NCBI RefSeq assembly: GCF_002754475.1
Contig: NZ_PEFL01000001.1
Location: 1,798,001 to 1,862,000 of the forward strand
Length of the DNA: 64,000 nt
Direction of reading: 5' to 3'
Source of the DNA: Comamonas sp. 26
Lineage (GTDB): Bacteria > Pseudomonadota > Gammaproteobacteria > Burkholderiales > Burkholderiaceae_C
The notes under the pieces were generated by a model. That model was given only the letters and a program-made list of their open reading frames with translations. It was not told the origin of the DNA and searched no databases. The translations under genes and the position numbers were made by a program. Shown in pieces: positions 8,413 to 18,834 of the stretch. Within the stretch, counting starts at the first letter, position 1; each line of letters begins with the position of its first letter.

Positions 8413-9297
8413 TTATTTACGCTTGCTCAGCTTTTTCTTGATTTGCGGAATGATCAGAGCGATGGTGACCAGCACCGCCGTCACCAAGTTCAAGTCCTGT
8501 GCCTTCAGGCCAATCGCGTCGATATTGAGCGCGGCGGCGATGAAGAAGCGGTAGACCACGGCGCCAATCACCACGGCGAGCGTCGCCCAGATGATCTTGC
8601 GCGAAGGCAGAATGGTTTCGCCCACGATCACTGCAGCCAGACCAATCACGATGGTGCCGATGCCCATGGAGATGTCAGAGCCGCCCTGTGTCTGTACAAA
8701 CAGCGCGCCAGCCAGTCCGACGAGGCCGTTGGAGATCGCCATGCCCAGCAAAATCATGGCACCGGTGTTGACGCCCTGCGCGCGTGCCATGCGGGCGTTA
8801 GAGCCCGTGGAGCGAATGGCCAGGCCACGCTCGGTGGCAAAGAACCAGTCCAGTGCCAGCTTGGCCACGATGACAAAGCCCAGCAAGATGATGGGGCGCA
8901 TCACATAGTCTTCAATGCTCTCGGGCTGCAGCATGGTGAACAGCGTGGGCTCATTGATCAGCGGCACATTGGGGCCGCCCATGACGCGCAGGTTGATCGA
9001 GTACAGGCCAATCATCATCAGGATGGAGGCCAGCAGGTCCATGATTTTGAGCTTGACGTTGAGCCAGCCCGTAATGAAGCCTGCCACAGCGCCCGCAGCC
9101 GTACCGGCCAGCGTGGCCAGCCAGGGGTTGGTGCCCGTGGAAATCAGAATGGCGCAGACGGCACCACCCAGCGGGAAGCTGCCATCGACCGTCAGATCGG
9201 GGAAGCGCAGCAACCGGAAAGAGATGAAGACGCCCAGCGCCACCAGGCTGAAGATCAGGCCAATTTCAATGGCACCGAGAATGGAAAATAAAGACAT
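8413..9297 (-). CDS. ABC transporter permease (TrpY-like, LivH-related)
   Basis: A 294-residue integral membrane protein with about eight hydrophobic segments and the branched-chain-type permease region GLAIRSTGSNARMARAQGV, expected to contact the ATPase. GLDFxDLTVDGSF-like sequence (FPDLTVDGSFPLGGA, about residues 32-46) is typical of permeases paired with PF04392 binding proteins. It forms the channel of the importer encoded at 7594-10387, probably as a homodimer because no second permease gene is present. The C-terminus is lysine-rich (QIKKKLSKRK), consistent with a cytoplasmic tail. Confidence 0.9.
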   Translation of the reverse strand: MSLFSILGAIEIGLIFSLVALGVFISFRLLRFPDLTVDGSFPLGGAVCAILISTGTNPWLATLAGTAAGAVAGFITGWLNVKLKIMDLLASILMMIGLYSINLRVMGGPNVPLINEPTLFTMLQPESIEDYVMRPIILLGFVIVAKLALDWFFATERGLAIRSTGSNARMARAQGVNTGAMILLGMAISNGLVGLAGALFVQTQGGSDISMGIGTIVIGLAAVIVGETILPSRKIIWATLAVVIGAVVYRFFIAAALNIDAIGLKAQDLNLVTAVLVTIALIIPQIKKKLSKRK

Positions 9298-9418
9298 AAA
9301 GAAAGCGACAGGCGCGGCAGACGTCTAAAAAAATCGGCAGGGCCATGTCGCCACGGCACCTGCCGCTGTGCTGGCACTGCAAGCCATGGTGGCTGCAGCG
9401 CAAGTCACAGACCGGGAT

Positions 9419-10387
9419 TTACTTGACCACGGTGGCTGCAGCCTTGACCAGAGCGTCAGACAGCTTCACGCCTTGCTTTTCAGCAGCGCCGGGGTTCACG
9501 AACAGTTCCATCTTGGTGGAGACTTCAGGCTTGATGTCGCCAGCCTTCTCGCCCTTCAGAATACGCACGACCATGCGGCCGGTTTGCTCGCCCAGGTCGC
9601 GGTAGTTGATGCCGTAGGCCGCCACAGCACCGCGCTTGACGGAGTCAGTGTCCGAAGCCACCAGAGGAATCTTGGCGTCCTGGCCGACCTTGACCAGCGA
9701 CTCGTAGGCCGACACCACGTTGTTGTCGGTGTTGGTATAGATCACATCGACCTTGCCAACCAGCGAGCGGGCTGCGCTGGAAACGTCCACCGAGCGGGGC
9801 GCTGCGGCAGTCACCAGTGTCCAGCCCAGCTTGGGCAGCAGAGCCTGGAGCTCCTTCACGACCACGGCGGAGTTGGCTTCACCGGGGTTGTAGACCATGC
9901 CGATGCGCTTGGCATTGGGCACGACCTGCTTGACCAGGTCCATCTGCTTGTCCAGAGCCAGCAGGTCGGACACGCCGGTGACGTTGTTCTTGGAAGCTTC
10001 CCAGCTAGGCACCAGCTTGGCGGCTACGGGGTCGGTCACGGCGGAGAACACCACGGGCACCGTCTTTGTCGAAGCGATCACGGCCTGAGCGGAAGGCGTG
10101 GCGATGGCAACGATGGCATCCGGCTTGTCACCCACAAACTTGCGGGCGATCTGGGCGGCCGTGCCGGTGTTGCCTTGAGCGCTCTGGTATTGCCACTTCA
10201 GGGTCTTGCCGTCTTCGTAGCCGGCGGCCTTCAGGGCGTCCTTGACGCCGTCACGCACTGCATCCAGAGCAGGGTGCTCAACAATGGCGGTCACGGCCAC
10301 GGACTTGGTGTCGGCGGCGTAGGCGCCCGTCATGGCGGAAATTGCCAGGGCCAGTGCGCCCATGCGTGCCAAGGACAGCTGCTTCAT
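9419..10387 (-). CDS. ABC transporter substrate-binding protein (PF04392 type)
   Basis: A 322-residue periplasmic binding protein with a Sec signal peptide ending near ALAISAMTGAYA. The mature part has two Rossmann-like lobes characteristic of the ABC_sub_bind family: VEHPALDAVRDGVKDALK, then PDAIVAIATPSAQAV, VVFSAVTDPVAAKLV and IGMVYNPGEANS. No lipobox cysteine is seen, so the protein should be soluble. It is the first gene of a three-gene importer operon, 121 bp before the permease, an arrangement that allows higher expression of the binding protein. Ligand not determinable; relatives include the tryptophan-binding TrpX. Confidence 0.9.
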   Translation of the reverse strand: MKQLSLARMGALALAISAMTGAYAADTKSVAVTAIVEHPALDAVRDGVKDALKAAGYEDGKTLKWQYQSAQGNTGTAAQIARKFVGDKPDAIVAIATPSAQAVIASTKTVPVVFSAVTDPVAAKLVPSWEASKNNVTGVSDLLALDKQMDLVKQVVPNAKRIGMVYNPGEANSAVVVKELQALLPKLGWTLVTAAAPRSVDVSSAARSLVGKVDVIYTNTDNNVVSAYESLVKVGQDAKIPLVASDTDSVKRGAVAAYGINYRDLGEQTGRMVVRILKGEKAGDIKPEVSTKMELFVNPGAAEKQGVKLSDALVKAAATVVK

Positions 10388-10846
10388 GTGTATCTCCAGC
10401 GTTTGTTGTAAGTTTCAGATGAATTAAGGCAGCAGTGCTTGAAGACACAGCGCCTCGCGGGAAAGTCTACTTCACTGACCTGCCTGTCTTCTCGCTTGCG
10501 ATAACCCTGTTTATCCCTATACGTGGATTGCGAAAAAATGGCATGAAAGCTGCGCAAAGCACTAAATGATTAGATTAAGAGTGCGGTAATGAAGTTGAAA
10601 GGCGCGCAATATTGCGTCGCCTGTGCCTTTTATGGCTTCATTTGCTGCATTTTTCCTGCGCTGAAGGTGGCCTGGCTGCTGAAATCTGCGCGGAAGGTCT
10701 GGATTTGAGGATTGCGCAGCAGTGCCTTCATCGCCGCAGCAAGCAGCGAGTGCTACGGTTTTGGCTGAATGTAAAACTTTGGCAGGCCAGTGCCTTGGCG
10801 CATGTAAATTCGTTGTTGATCTGCTCTGAACCCTGTTTTAGCCACA
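10388..10846. other. Long intergenic region upstream of the ABC importer
   Basis: About 460 bp with no convincing gene. It must hold the promoter and leader of the importer operon. A plus-strand frame at 10612-10866 has no good start, is cysteine/leucine-rich without domain signs and runs into a terminator, so I do not call it. I see no riboswitch or leader peptide that I can support. Confidence 0.5.
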
Positions 10847-10850
10847 AAAA

Positions 10851-10882
10851 AGCCTGCACGGGATGACCCGTGCAGGCTTTTT
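10851..10882 (-). terminator. Rho-independent terminator of the ETF-QO gene
   Basis: A perfect 12-bp stem, AGCCTGCACGGG at 10851-10862 and its complement at 10867-10878, with an ATGA loop. A/T runs flank both sides, so it can work in both directions. It lies 20 bp beyond the ETF-QO stop codon. Confidence 0.93.
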
Positions 10883-10901
10883 TGATGAAATTCAGAGCGG
10901 C

Positions 10902-12605
10902 TTACATGCCCGAATAGTTAGGGCCGCCGCCGCCTTCCGGTGTCACCCAGACGATGTTCTGGGTCGGGTCCTTGATATCGCAGGTCTTGCAGTGCACGCA
11001 GTTCTGGGCGTTGATCTGCAGGCGCTGCTTGCCAGCGTCGGCCACATCTTCCACAAACTCGTACACGCCAGCGGGGCAGTAACGCTGCTCGGGGCCGGCA
11101 AACTTGGTCAGATTCACGTTGACGGGGACGCTTGCGTCCTTGAGCGTCAAGTGCGCTGGCTGGTTTTCCGCATGGTTGGTGTTGCTGATGAACACGCTGG
11201 AGAGGCGGTCAAAGGTCAGCTTGCCATCGGGTTTGGGGTACTCGATGGGGGTGCATTCGGCAGCGGGCTTCAGGTAAGCATGGTCGGGCTTGTTGCGGTG
11301 CAGCGTCCATGGGATGTTGCCGCGCAGCACAAATTGCTCCAGGCCGTTCATGATCGAAGCGGTGGTCAGGCCCTTCTTGAACCAGGCCTTGAAGTTACGC
11401 GCCTTCCACAGCTCTTCATACAGCCAGCTGTTTTCAAACGCATGAGTGTAGGAGTTGAGTTCGTCGTGCTGACGACCCGCCACCAGCGCGGCATACGCGG
11501 CTTCAGCGGCCAGCATGCCCGTCTTGATGGCAGCGTGGCTGCCCTTGATACGGCTGACGTTGAGAAAACCCGCTTCACAGCCCACCAGTGCGCCACCGGG
11601 GAACACGAAGCGGGGCAGGCTGGAGATACCGCCGGCCGTGATGGCGCGGGCACCGTAGGAGATGCGCTTGCCAGGCTTGATGCCCTTGGCTTCGTCGCCT
11701 TCCAGGTAGTAGCGGATGTTGGGGTGGGTCTTCCAGCGCTGCATTTCCTCGAAAGGAGACAGATAAGGGTTGGAGTAATCCAGACCCGTGATGAAGCCCA
11801 GCGTGACCAGATTGTCTTCCAGGTGGTACAGGAAGGCGCCGCCGTAGGTGTCGCTCTTCATGGGCCAGCCAGCGGTGTGCACCACCATGCCGGGCTTATG
11901 GCGGGCGGGGTCGATTTCCCACAGTTCCTTAATGCCCAGACCGTAAGTCTGCGGGTCACGATTGGCGTCCAGCGAGTACTTGGCGATGATCTGTTTGCCC
12001 AGATGGCCGCGTGCGCCTTCGGCAAAAATCGTGTACTTGCCGTGCAGCTCCATGCCCAGCTGGAAGTCGCCCGTGGGCTCGCCTTCCTTGCTGATGCCCA
12101 TATTGCCGGTGGCCACGCCCTTGACAGAGCCGTCTTCGTTGTAGAGCACTTCAGCGGCGGTGAAGCCGGGGAAGATTTCCACGCCCAGCGCTTCAGCCTG
12201 TTCAGCCAGCCACTTGGTGACAAAGCCCAGGCGAACAATATAGTTGCCTTCGTTGTGGAAGCACTTGGGCAGCAGCCAGTTGGGCGTGCGCAGCGATGCC
12301 TTCTCGCCCAGGAACACCATGGCGTCCTCGGTCACGGGCTGATTCAGGGGGGCGCCCTTGGCCTTCCAGTCGGGAATCAGCTCGGTCAGGGCACGGGGGT
12401 CCATGATGGCACCCGATAGTGTGTGCGCGCCGGGCTCGGAGCCTTTTTCCAGAACGACAACCGAAACATCCTGACCTTTTTCAGCCGCCAACTGCTTGAG
12501 GCGGATGGCGGTGGCTAGGCCGCCGGGGCCTCCACCAACCACCACCACGTCATATTCCATGGCCTCGCGCGGGCCGTATTGGGCCAGGATTTCATCGTTC
12601 GTCAT
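10902..12605 (-). CDS. Electron-transfer flavoprotein:ubiquinone oxidoreductase
   Basis: A 567-residue membrane-associated flavo-iron-sulfur protein that passes electrons from reduced ETF (fed by acyl-CoA and other dehydrogenases) to ubiquinone. The FAD site VVVVGGGPGGLATAIRLK lies near residue 20. LSGAIMDPRAL, FAEGARGHLGKQ and GGAFLYHLEDN match the family. The C-terminal [4Fe-4S] cluster ligands are visible: C510 in RYCPAGVYEF, then C536, C539 and C542 in NCVHCKTCDIKDP. Full length for the family. It is a single gene with its own terminator; the divergent thioesterase gene begins about 260 bp away. Together with the PHA and acyl-CoA genes it fits a fatty-acid or aromatic degrader. Confidence 0.97.
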   Translation of the reverse strand: MTNDEILAQYGPREAMEYDVVVVGGGPGGLATAIRLKQLAAEKGQDVSVVVLEKGSEPGAHTLSGAIMDPRALTELIPDWKAKGAPLNQPVTEDAMVFLGEKASLRTPNWLLPKCFHNEGNYIVRLGFVTKWLAEQAEALGVEIFPGFTAAEVLYNEDGSVKGVATGNMGISKEGEPTGDFQLGMELHGKYTIFAEGARGHLGKQIIAKYSLDANRDPQTYGLGIKELWEIDPARHKPGMVVHTAGWPMKSDTYGGAFLYHLEDNLVTLGFITGLDYSNPYLSPFEEMQRWKTHPNIRYYLEGDEAKGIKPGKRISYGARAITAGGISSLPRFVFPGGALVGCEAGFLNVSRIKGSHAAIKTGMLAAEAAYAALVAGRQHDELNSYTHAFENSWLYEELWKARNFKAWFKKGLTTASIMNGLEQFVLRGNIPWTLHRNKPDHAYLKPAAECTPIEYPKPDGKLTFDRLSSVFISNTNHAENQPAHLTLKDASVPVNVNLTKFAGPEQRYCPAGVYEFVEDVADAGKQRLQINAQNCVHCKTCDIKDPTQNIVWVTPEGGGGPNYSGM

Positions 12606-12865
12606 CGGGATAGTCTCGCTTGAATATTGAATGGGAAAACTAACTTGCGCGGCTTTGCTTATGTCCTGTCACAAATACCGCGATGCGGGCGATTCTATGC
12701 TGAGCACTTCCCATGGCCGTGCAGAGAAGGTGACAGCGTATCAATCTGTATTGCGGCAAAGTCCATAGGCTAGTGCTCGCCCCGGTGGGCGCCATCCCCC
12801 AAAGAAACTAGAGCAGGGTGACTATGAGCCGCCTGCCAATACCGCCATTGAGGAGTGCCAGAGTC

Positions 12866-13300
12866 ATGAGAATTGAGCTGCCCGAGCAAAAAACGCGGGT
12901 CTATGAAACACGCTTTGGCGTGCGCTGGGGCGATATGGATGCCATGGGCCACGTGAACAATGCCCAGTACTTTCGCTACCTGGAGACGGCGCGTATTGAC
13001 TGGATGAGCGGCTTTGGCCTCAAGCCAGGACTGAACCGGGAAGGACAGGGTCAAGGCCCGGTAGTCGTCAACGCTTTCTGCAATTTTTATCAGCAACTCG
13101 CCTATCCGGACGAGGTGCTTCTCAAAATGTTCGTGAGTGATCCTGCTCGCACCACGTTTGAAACCTGGGCCACGATGGAGCGGGTGGCCCAGCCCGGTGT
13201 GATCTGCGCAGCAGGCGGCGGTACGGTGATCTGGGTGGACTTTTCAAAACAGAAAGCGACGGATTTGCCGAACTGGATTCGCAGCAAGGTCAGCGGCTAA
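12866..13300 (+). CDS. Acyl-CoA thioesterase, 4-hydroxybenzoyl-CoA thioesterase (hot-dog) family
   Basis: A 144-residue hot-dog-fold enzyme. RWGDMDAMGHVNNAQYFRYL contains the catalytic aspartate region and the HVNNAxY helix start that define the 4HBT/YbgC group, which hydrolyses acyl-CoA thioesters. I chose ATG 12866 because GAGGAG lies 10 bases upstream and family homology begins just after it. Longer starts (GTG 12818 or ATG 12824) would add 14-16 residues and are possible. Single gene, 300 bp upstream of dctA; the intergenic space carries dctA control sites. Substrate is unknown. Confidence 0.88.
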   Translation: MRIELPEQKTRVYETRFGVRWGDMDAMGHVNNAQYFRYLETARIDWMSGFGLKPGLNREGQGQGPVVVNAFCNFYQQLAYPDEVLLKMFVSDPARTTFETWATMERVAQPGVICAAGGGTVIWVDFSKQKATDLPNWIRSKVSG

Positions 13301-13303
13301 GGC

Positions 13304-13349
13304 TGTTCGGAAATCCGGATGATTGACGTTGGCATGTTCGGAAATTCGG
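13304..13349. promoter_or_regulatory. Tandem upstream activator sites, probably for DctD
   Basis: TGTTCGGAAATCCGG at 13304-13318 is repeated as TGTTCGGAAATTCGG at 13335-13349, identical except for one base and 31 bp apart, about three helical turns. Each copy contains an inverted pair CGGA-AA-TCCG (one mismatch in the second). They lie 67-112 bp upstream of a sigma-54 promoter for dctA, the usual position for DctD enhancer sites. Binding by DctD is inferred from context only. Confidence 0.6.
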
Positions 13350-13413
13350 TCAAGGTTATGCAAAAAAGTATGCTGAAAATAATTAAATCAAAGGTTTAGC
13401 AGGCAATATTTCA

Positions 13414-13430
13414 TTGGCACGGTATGTGCT
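13414..13430 (+). promoter_or_regulatory. Sigma-54 promoter of dctA
   Basis: TTGGCACGGTATGTGCT has the -24 GG at 13416-13417 and the -12 GC at 13428-13429 with exactly ten bases between. It matches the consensus YTGGCACG-N4-TTGCW at all but one core position. Transcription would start near 13440, leaving a leader of roughly 190 bases before dctA. The encoded DctD is a sigma-54 activator, which supports the call. Confidence 0.85.
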
Positions 13431-13629
13431 TTAAGACAGCCAGGCCGCGCGTGCGCGGTTGTGAGATGACAAGAGTGTGGGCGCTTGTACGGCTGATAAG
13501 GATTCAGCCCGGCAAGCGGCCAGCTCCTGTTGTCGCTAGCAGAACTTCGGACTTGAACGGGGCGCGTCAGCCGCTTTCAGGGCCGGGCTTCTGCCAGCAG
13601 TGAAGACAACACATACCAAGAATCCAAGA

Positions 13630-14913
13630 ATGAAATCCAATCGCCTGACCATCATGGTTTTGCTGGCAATGGTCCTGGGCGTTGTGGTGGGCTATCTGGT
13701 CCACGCCAATGCTGCGAGCCCCGAGGCTGCCAAAGAGATCGCCGGCTATCTAGGCATACTCACCGATGTATTTTTGCGCATGATCAAGATGATCATTGCG
13801 CCTCTGGTGTTCGCCACGCTGGTGGCTGGCCTTGCCAATATGGGCGACGCCCAGTCCGTGGGCCGAGTGGGCGGTCGTGCTTTAGGCTGGTTTATCGGCG
13901 CGTCCGTGTGCTCGCTGTTTCTGGGCCTGTTTTTTGCCAATGTGCTCAAGCCCGGCTATGGCCTGCATGTGGAATTACCGACCAGCGCCGAGGGGCTGGG
14001 GCTCAAGACTTCGGCCTTGAACTTCAAGGATTTCATCACCCACGTCTTCCCCAAGAACATTTTTGAAGCCATGGCGGCCAATGAAGTGCTGCAAATCCTC
14101 GTGTTTGCGCTGTTCTTCGGCATTGCTCTGGGTTACCTGAACCACCAGAAAAAGCACATGCTGGTGGACCTGATGGAAGAAACCTCGCACGTCATGCTGC
14201 GCGTGACTGAGTACGTGATGCGCTTTGCACCCCTGGGCGTGTTTGGCTCGGTGGCAGGCACTATCGCCACCCATGGTCTGGGCATGCTGATGGTGTTCGG
14301 CAAGTTCCTGCTGGGTTTCTACATTGCCCTGGCCGCACTGTGGCTGCTGCTGATTGGCGCCGGTTATCTGGTGCTGGGCAAGGACGTGTTCCGCCTGCTG
14401 TCCCTGATTCGCGGCCCGGTGCTGGTGGGCTTTTTCACTGCCAGCAGTGAGTCGACCCTGCCCAAGCTCATGGAGCAGCTGGAAAAATTCGGCATCAAGC
14501 CCCGTATCACCGGCTTTGTGCTGCCGCTGGGCTACTCGTTCAATCTTGATGGCTCGATGATTTACACCACCTTCCTGGCCATCTTTATTTCTCAGGCCTA
14601 TGGCATTGAGATGTCGCTGGCCGCGCAGTTCACCATGCTCGCGGTGCTGATGATCTCCAGCAAGGGGATTGCGGGTGTGCCGCGCGCATCGCTGGTGGTG
14701 GTGGCGGCTGTTTTGCCCATGTTCGGTTTACCGGAAGCCGGCATTTTGCTGATTCTGGGTATCGACCACTTCCTGGATATGGGCCGCACGCTGACCAATG
14801 TGCTGGGCAACGCCATTGCCACTGCAGTGGTCGCCAAGTGGGAAGGTGATGAGGGCGATGAGCCTGCGTCGGATGGCGCTGCGCAGCCTCTGGCGCAAGC
14901 CAGCCACGCCTGA
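13630..14913 (+). CDS. dctA: C4-dicarboxylate:cation symporter DctA
   Basis: A 427-residue symporter of the DAACS family (glutamate/C4-dicarboxylate carriers). Key signatures are PLVFATLVAGLA, the serine-rich hairpin FFTASSESTLPKL, and GYSFNLDGSMIYTT followed by LGNAIATAVVAKWEG, the substrate- and ion-binding region. It imports succinate, fumarate and malate. An alternative GTG start at 13600 would add ten polar residues; ATG 13630 gives the usual DctA N-terminus (MKSNRLTIMVLLAMVLG). It is first in a cluster with dctB and dctD (71 bp to dctB) behind a sigma-54 promoter. The presence of dctB and dctD favours DctA over the paralogous glutamate carrier GltP. Confidence 0.93.
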   Translation: MKSNRLTIMVLLAMVLGVVVGYLVHANAASPEAAKEIAGYLGILTDVFLRMIKMIIAPLVFATLVAGLANMGDAQSVGRVGGRALGWFIGASVCSLFLGLFFANVLKPGYGLHVELPTSAEGLGLKTSALNFKDFITHVFPKNIFEAMAANEVLQILVFALFFGIALGYLNHQKKHMLVDLMEETSHVMLRVTEYVMRFAPLGVFGSVAGTIATHGLGMLMVFGKFLLGFYIALAALWLLLIGAGYLVLGKDVFRLLSLIRGPVLVGFFTASSESTLPKLMEQLEKFGIKPRITGFVLPLGYSFNLDGSMIYTTFLAIFISQAYGIEMSLAAQFTMLAVLMISSKGIAGVPRASLVVVAAVLPMFGLPEAGILLILGIDHFLDMGRTLTNVLGNAIATAVVAKWEGDEGDEPASDGAAQPLAQASHA

Positions 14914-14984
14914 GCCTGATTCGCCCTGTGCGCTGGTGCTGGGATAGCTGCCTCAGGTGCCAGATAGCGCAGGGCGCTGCTACC

Positions 14985-16868
14985 ATGGCTCGCACCATGC
15001 TAGCTTTTTTGCCACCTCGCCTGCGCGCCAGCCTGCTGCTCCTGCTCTGGCTGGCGGCAAGCAGCCTGGGCGGCTGGCTGGGGTATCAGGCCTTTGTGCG
15101 AGCGGGGCTGGAGACCGTGACCACCGCAGGCAACAACCGGCTTGACCGCTATGTGGCCAGCCTGCAGCGAGAAATCGACAAATTCGCCTTTTTGCCCGAT
15201 GTGGCGGCGCTGCAGCCCGAGGTCAAGGCTCTGCTGCAGTCGCCCGGCGATGCGCTGCTGCAATCCCGCGCCAATCTCTATCTGCAAGAAATCAACCGCC
15301 GCGCGGGCACGCTGACCGTCTATCTGATTGGGCACGATGGCCATGTGCTGGCTGCCAGCAACTGGCAGCGTGCCGACAGCTATGTGGGTGAAGATCTAAG
15401 CTTCAGGCCCTATGTACAGCAGGCATTGCGCGAGGGGCGTGGCCGTTACTTCGGCATTGGCACCACGCGCGGCGAGCCGGGCTACTACCTCACCAGTACG
15501 CTGGGGCAGGGCGCCCAGCAGGGTGTGGTTGTGGTCAAGGTCGGGCTGGCGCAGCTTGAAGAGTCCTGGGCCAGCGTGGAGTCTCCGGTGCTGGTCAGCG
15601 ATGAAAACAGCGTGGTCATTCTCAGCAACGTGCCGGCTTGGCGCTTTTCCACCTTGCAGCCGCTGGATGAAGAGCGGCGCAGCGCGCTGGAAGCCTCGCA
15701 AAAATATAACCGCCTGAGCCTGAACCCGCTGGGCTGGCAAACCTTGAAGCCTTTGAGTAGCGACGACGCCTTTAAGCAAGTGCGCATTGGGGCGGCCAAG
15801 GGTGCAGCCGCAGACCAGCGCACAGGGCGCTTTCTGATCCAGTCGCGTCCGCTGGCGGGCACGCCATGGCAGATCACCGTGCTATCGCCACTGACCGCAG
15901 CACTGCAGCTTGCGACCAGCCGCGCCTGGGTTGCGGGGGTGCTCATTGCCTTGGCTTTGCTGCTGGCGGCCTTGCTTTACCAGCGCCGCAAGCATGTGCG
16001 TGAGCAACTGGCGGCGCAACAGGCGCTGAAGCAGGCCAACGAGGCGCTGGAGCACAAGGTGCAGCAGCGCACCACCGATCTGCAAACCGCCAACCAGTCG
16101 CTGCAGCAAGAAGTGGCAGAGCGCATTCAGGCCGAAGCCACGCTGCGCGCTGCGCAAGATGAGCTGGTGCAGGCGGGCAAGCTGGCCGTGATTGGGCAGC
16201 TTTCAACCGAGGTGGCGCATGAACTCAACCAGCCTCTGGCGGCCCTGCGGGCACTGGCTGGCAACAGCCAGCGCTTTCTGGAACGTGGCCAGCCCGAGAT
16301 GGTGCAAAGCAATCTGCAGCGCATGGCCGATCTGGCCGACCGCATGGGCCAGATGACCGGCCAGCTGCGCAACTTTGCGCGCAAATCCGTGGGTCAGCCC
16401 CAGTCTGTCGATCTGGAGGCGGTGATTGACGGGGCTCTGGCCCTGCTTGAGCCGCGCATTGCTCGCACTGGTGCTGCGGTGCTCCGCCAGCCTTCGGTGC
16501 CGGGTTTGCGGGCCCGCTGTGACGCGAATCGCGTGCAGCAAGTACTGGTCAACCTGATTGGCAATGCGCTGGATGCCATGCAGGGCAGCAGCCACCCCCT
16601 TATCGAGATAGCCTGCCTGCAGACCGGTGACTGGGCGCAGATTACGGTGCGCGACCATGGCCCAGGCCTAAGCGAGCAGGTGCTGACCCATCTGTTCGAG
16701 CCGTTTTTCACGACCAAGCCCGAAAGTCAGGGGCTGGGGCTGGGCCTGTCACTGTCAGCCGATATTGCGCGGGCCAGTGGCGGCAGCCTGACGGGCGGCA
16801 ACCATCCCGAAGGCGGGGCCATCTTTACGCTGAGCCTGCCGTTAGTGGATACTCTGCCGCTCTCCTGA
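14985..16868 (+). CDS. dctB: C4-dicarboxylate sensor histidine kinase DctB
   Basis: A 627-residue membrane sensor kinase. TM1 lies near residues 14-36 and is followed by a long periplasmic tandem-PAS-type sensor region with RRAGTLTVYLIGHDG, SFRPYVQQALREG and the aromatic-rich GEPGYYLTSTL. TM2 lies near residues 305-325, then a coiled coil, and a HisKA/HATPase core with H-box VAHELNQPLAALRAL, N-box NLIGNALDAM and G-boxes VRDHGPGL and GLGLGLSLS. It should detect external C4-dicarboxylates and phosphorylate DctD. The frame is open to 14928, but ATG 14985 gives the correct short N-terminus. dctD starts 12 bp after its stop. Confidence 0.93.
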   Translation: MARTMLAFLPPRLRASLLLLLWLAASSLGGWLGYQAFVRAGLETVTTAGNNRLDRYVASLQREIDKFAFLPDVAALQPEVKALLQSPGDALLQSRANLYLQEINRRAGTLTVYLIGHDGHVLAASNWQRADSYVGEDLSFRPYVQQALREGRGRYFGIGTTRGEPGYYLTSTLGQGAQQGVVVVKVGLAQLEESWASVESPVLVSDENSVVILSNVPAWRFSTLQPLDEERRSALEASQKYNRLSLNPLGWQTLKPLSSDDAFKQVRIGAAKGAAADQRTGRFLIQSRPLAGTPWQITVLSPLTAALQLATSRAWVAGVLIALALLLAALLYQRRKHVREQLAAQQALKQANEALEHKVQQRTTDLQTANQSLQQEVAERIQAEATLRAAQDELVQAGKLAVIGQLSTEVAHELNQPLAALRALAGNSQRFLERGQPEMVQSNLQRMADLADRMGQMTGQLRNFARKSVGQPQSVDLEAVIDGALALLEPRIARTGAAVLRQPSVPGLRARCDANRVQQVLVNLIGNALDAMQGSSHPLIEIACLQTGDWAQITVRDHGPGLSEQVLTHLFEPFFTTKPESQGLGLGLSLSADIARASGGSLTGGNHPEGGAIFTLSLPLVDTLPLS

Positions 16869-16880
16869 TTGCCGCAGCCC

Positions 16881-18206
<1,326 letters not shown>

Positions 18207-18243
18207 AATATGTCTCGGGCGCAATACTGTCAATGGGTTACAG

Positions 18244-18834
18244 CTATTGTTTTTGAGCTTCTTCGGTGGCTGGCGAGAGATGCATGGCATCGCGTCGCAG
18301 GATTTCCTGAACCAGCGCCCTGAACTGTCGCGCCAGCACCTGACGCACCGCCAGCCTGCCGATGACCGGGGGGACGGAAAAATCGGGCAGCAGGCTGGCG
18401 CTGTACGACAGCCGGACTTTGCCTTCGGGCATTGCTTCCAGGGTGTAGCGGCCATCCATTTGCTTGAGGTTGCCGCCCACCGCATGGGCGACGATGCGTT
18501 CAGGCGGCGATTCGGTCACGGCCAGCTTGACCGCTATGGGCTGCTGAAAGAAAAGAAATCCCAGGCTTCCGGTCTGCTCCAGCAGTACCTGGTTGCCGCT
18601 GCGCTCCAGCACCCGCGAGCTGTGCATGCCGGGTACGAAGTCGGCCAGGTGGTCGTAGTCGGAAATCACGCTCCAGACCGTGGCTAGGCGGACTGGCATG
18701 GTGGCTGTGGCGTTCACCGTGAAGGCTTCATGCTGCTCTGAGGTTTCGATGCTCAGCTCTTGCGCCAAGGCGCTCAGGCTGCTGCACATCAGGCCGAGAA
18801 ATGTCCAGCGAGCGATCAGGGGGCTGAGCATCAT
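18244..18834 (-). CDS. Exported SRPBCC (START-like) family protein
   Basis: A 196-residue protein with a hydrophobic signal segment (TFLGLMCSSLSALA, cleavage near residue 24), followed by a polyketide-cyclase/dehydrase-type SRPBCC domain: ATVWSVISDYDHLADFVPGM and LEQTGSLGFLFFQQPIAVKL fit the coenzyme Q-binding/cyclase family pattern. It probably binds a hydrophobic ligand in the periplasm. Its ATG overlaps the stop of the YceI lipoprotein gene by 4 bases, so translation is coupled and it is the last gene of a three-gene operon with two YceI proteins, another lipid-binding family. Ligand and role unknown. Confidence 0.83.
   Translation of the reverse strand: MMLSPLIARWTFLGLMCSSLSALAQELSIETSEQHEAFTVNATATMPVRLATVWSVISDYDHLADFVPGMHSSRVLERSGNQVLLEQTGSLGFLFFQQPIAVKLAVTESPPERIVAHAVGGNLKQMDGRYTLEAMPEGKVRLSYSASLLPDFSVPPVIGRLAVRQVLARQFRALVQEILRRDAMHLSPATEEAQKQ

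Noticed and set aside
8068..9291. 407-residue plus-strand frame opposite the ABC importer genes
   Set aside because: Gln/His/Arg-rich composition typical of antisense reading of GC-rich genes; no ribosome site.
10612..10866. 84-residue plus-strand frame upstream of the ETF-QO terminator
   Set aside because: No ribosome site, unusual Cys/Leu-rich composition, and it runs into a terminator stem.
10863..12419. 518-residue plus-strand frame opposite ETF-QO
   Set aside because: Starts inside a terminator and shows no domain; ETF-QO is unambiguous on the other strand.
18225..18262. Possible relic of the dispersed repeat at the 3' end of the SRPBCC gene
   Set aside because: Only about ten bases resemble the AGCTATNAAAA end and no second arm is present. 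Similar weak traces at 2125, 27846, 34058 and 40355 were also left out.
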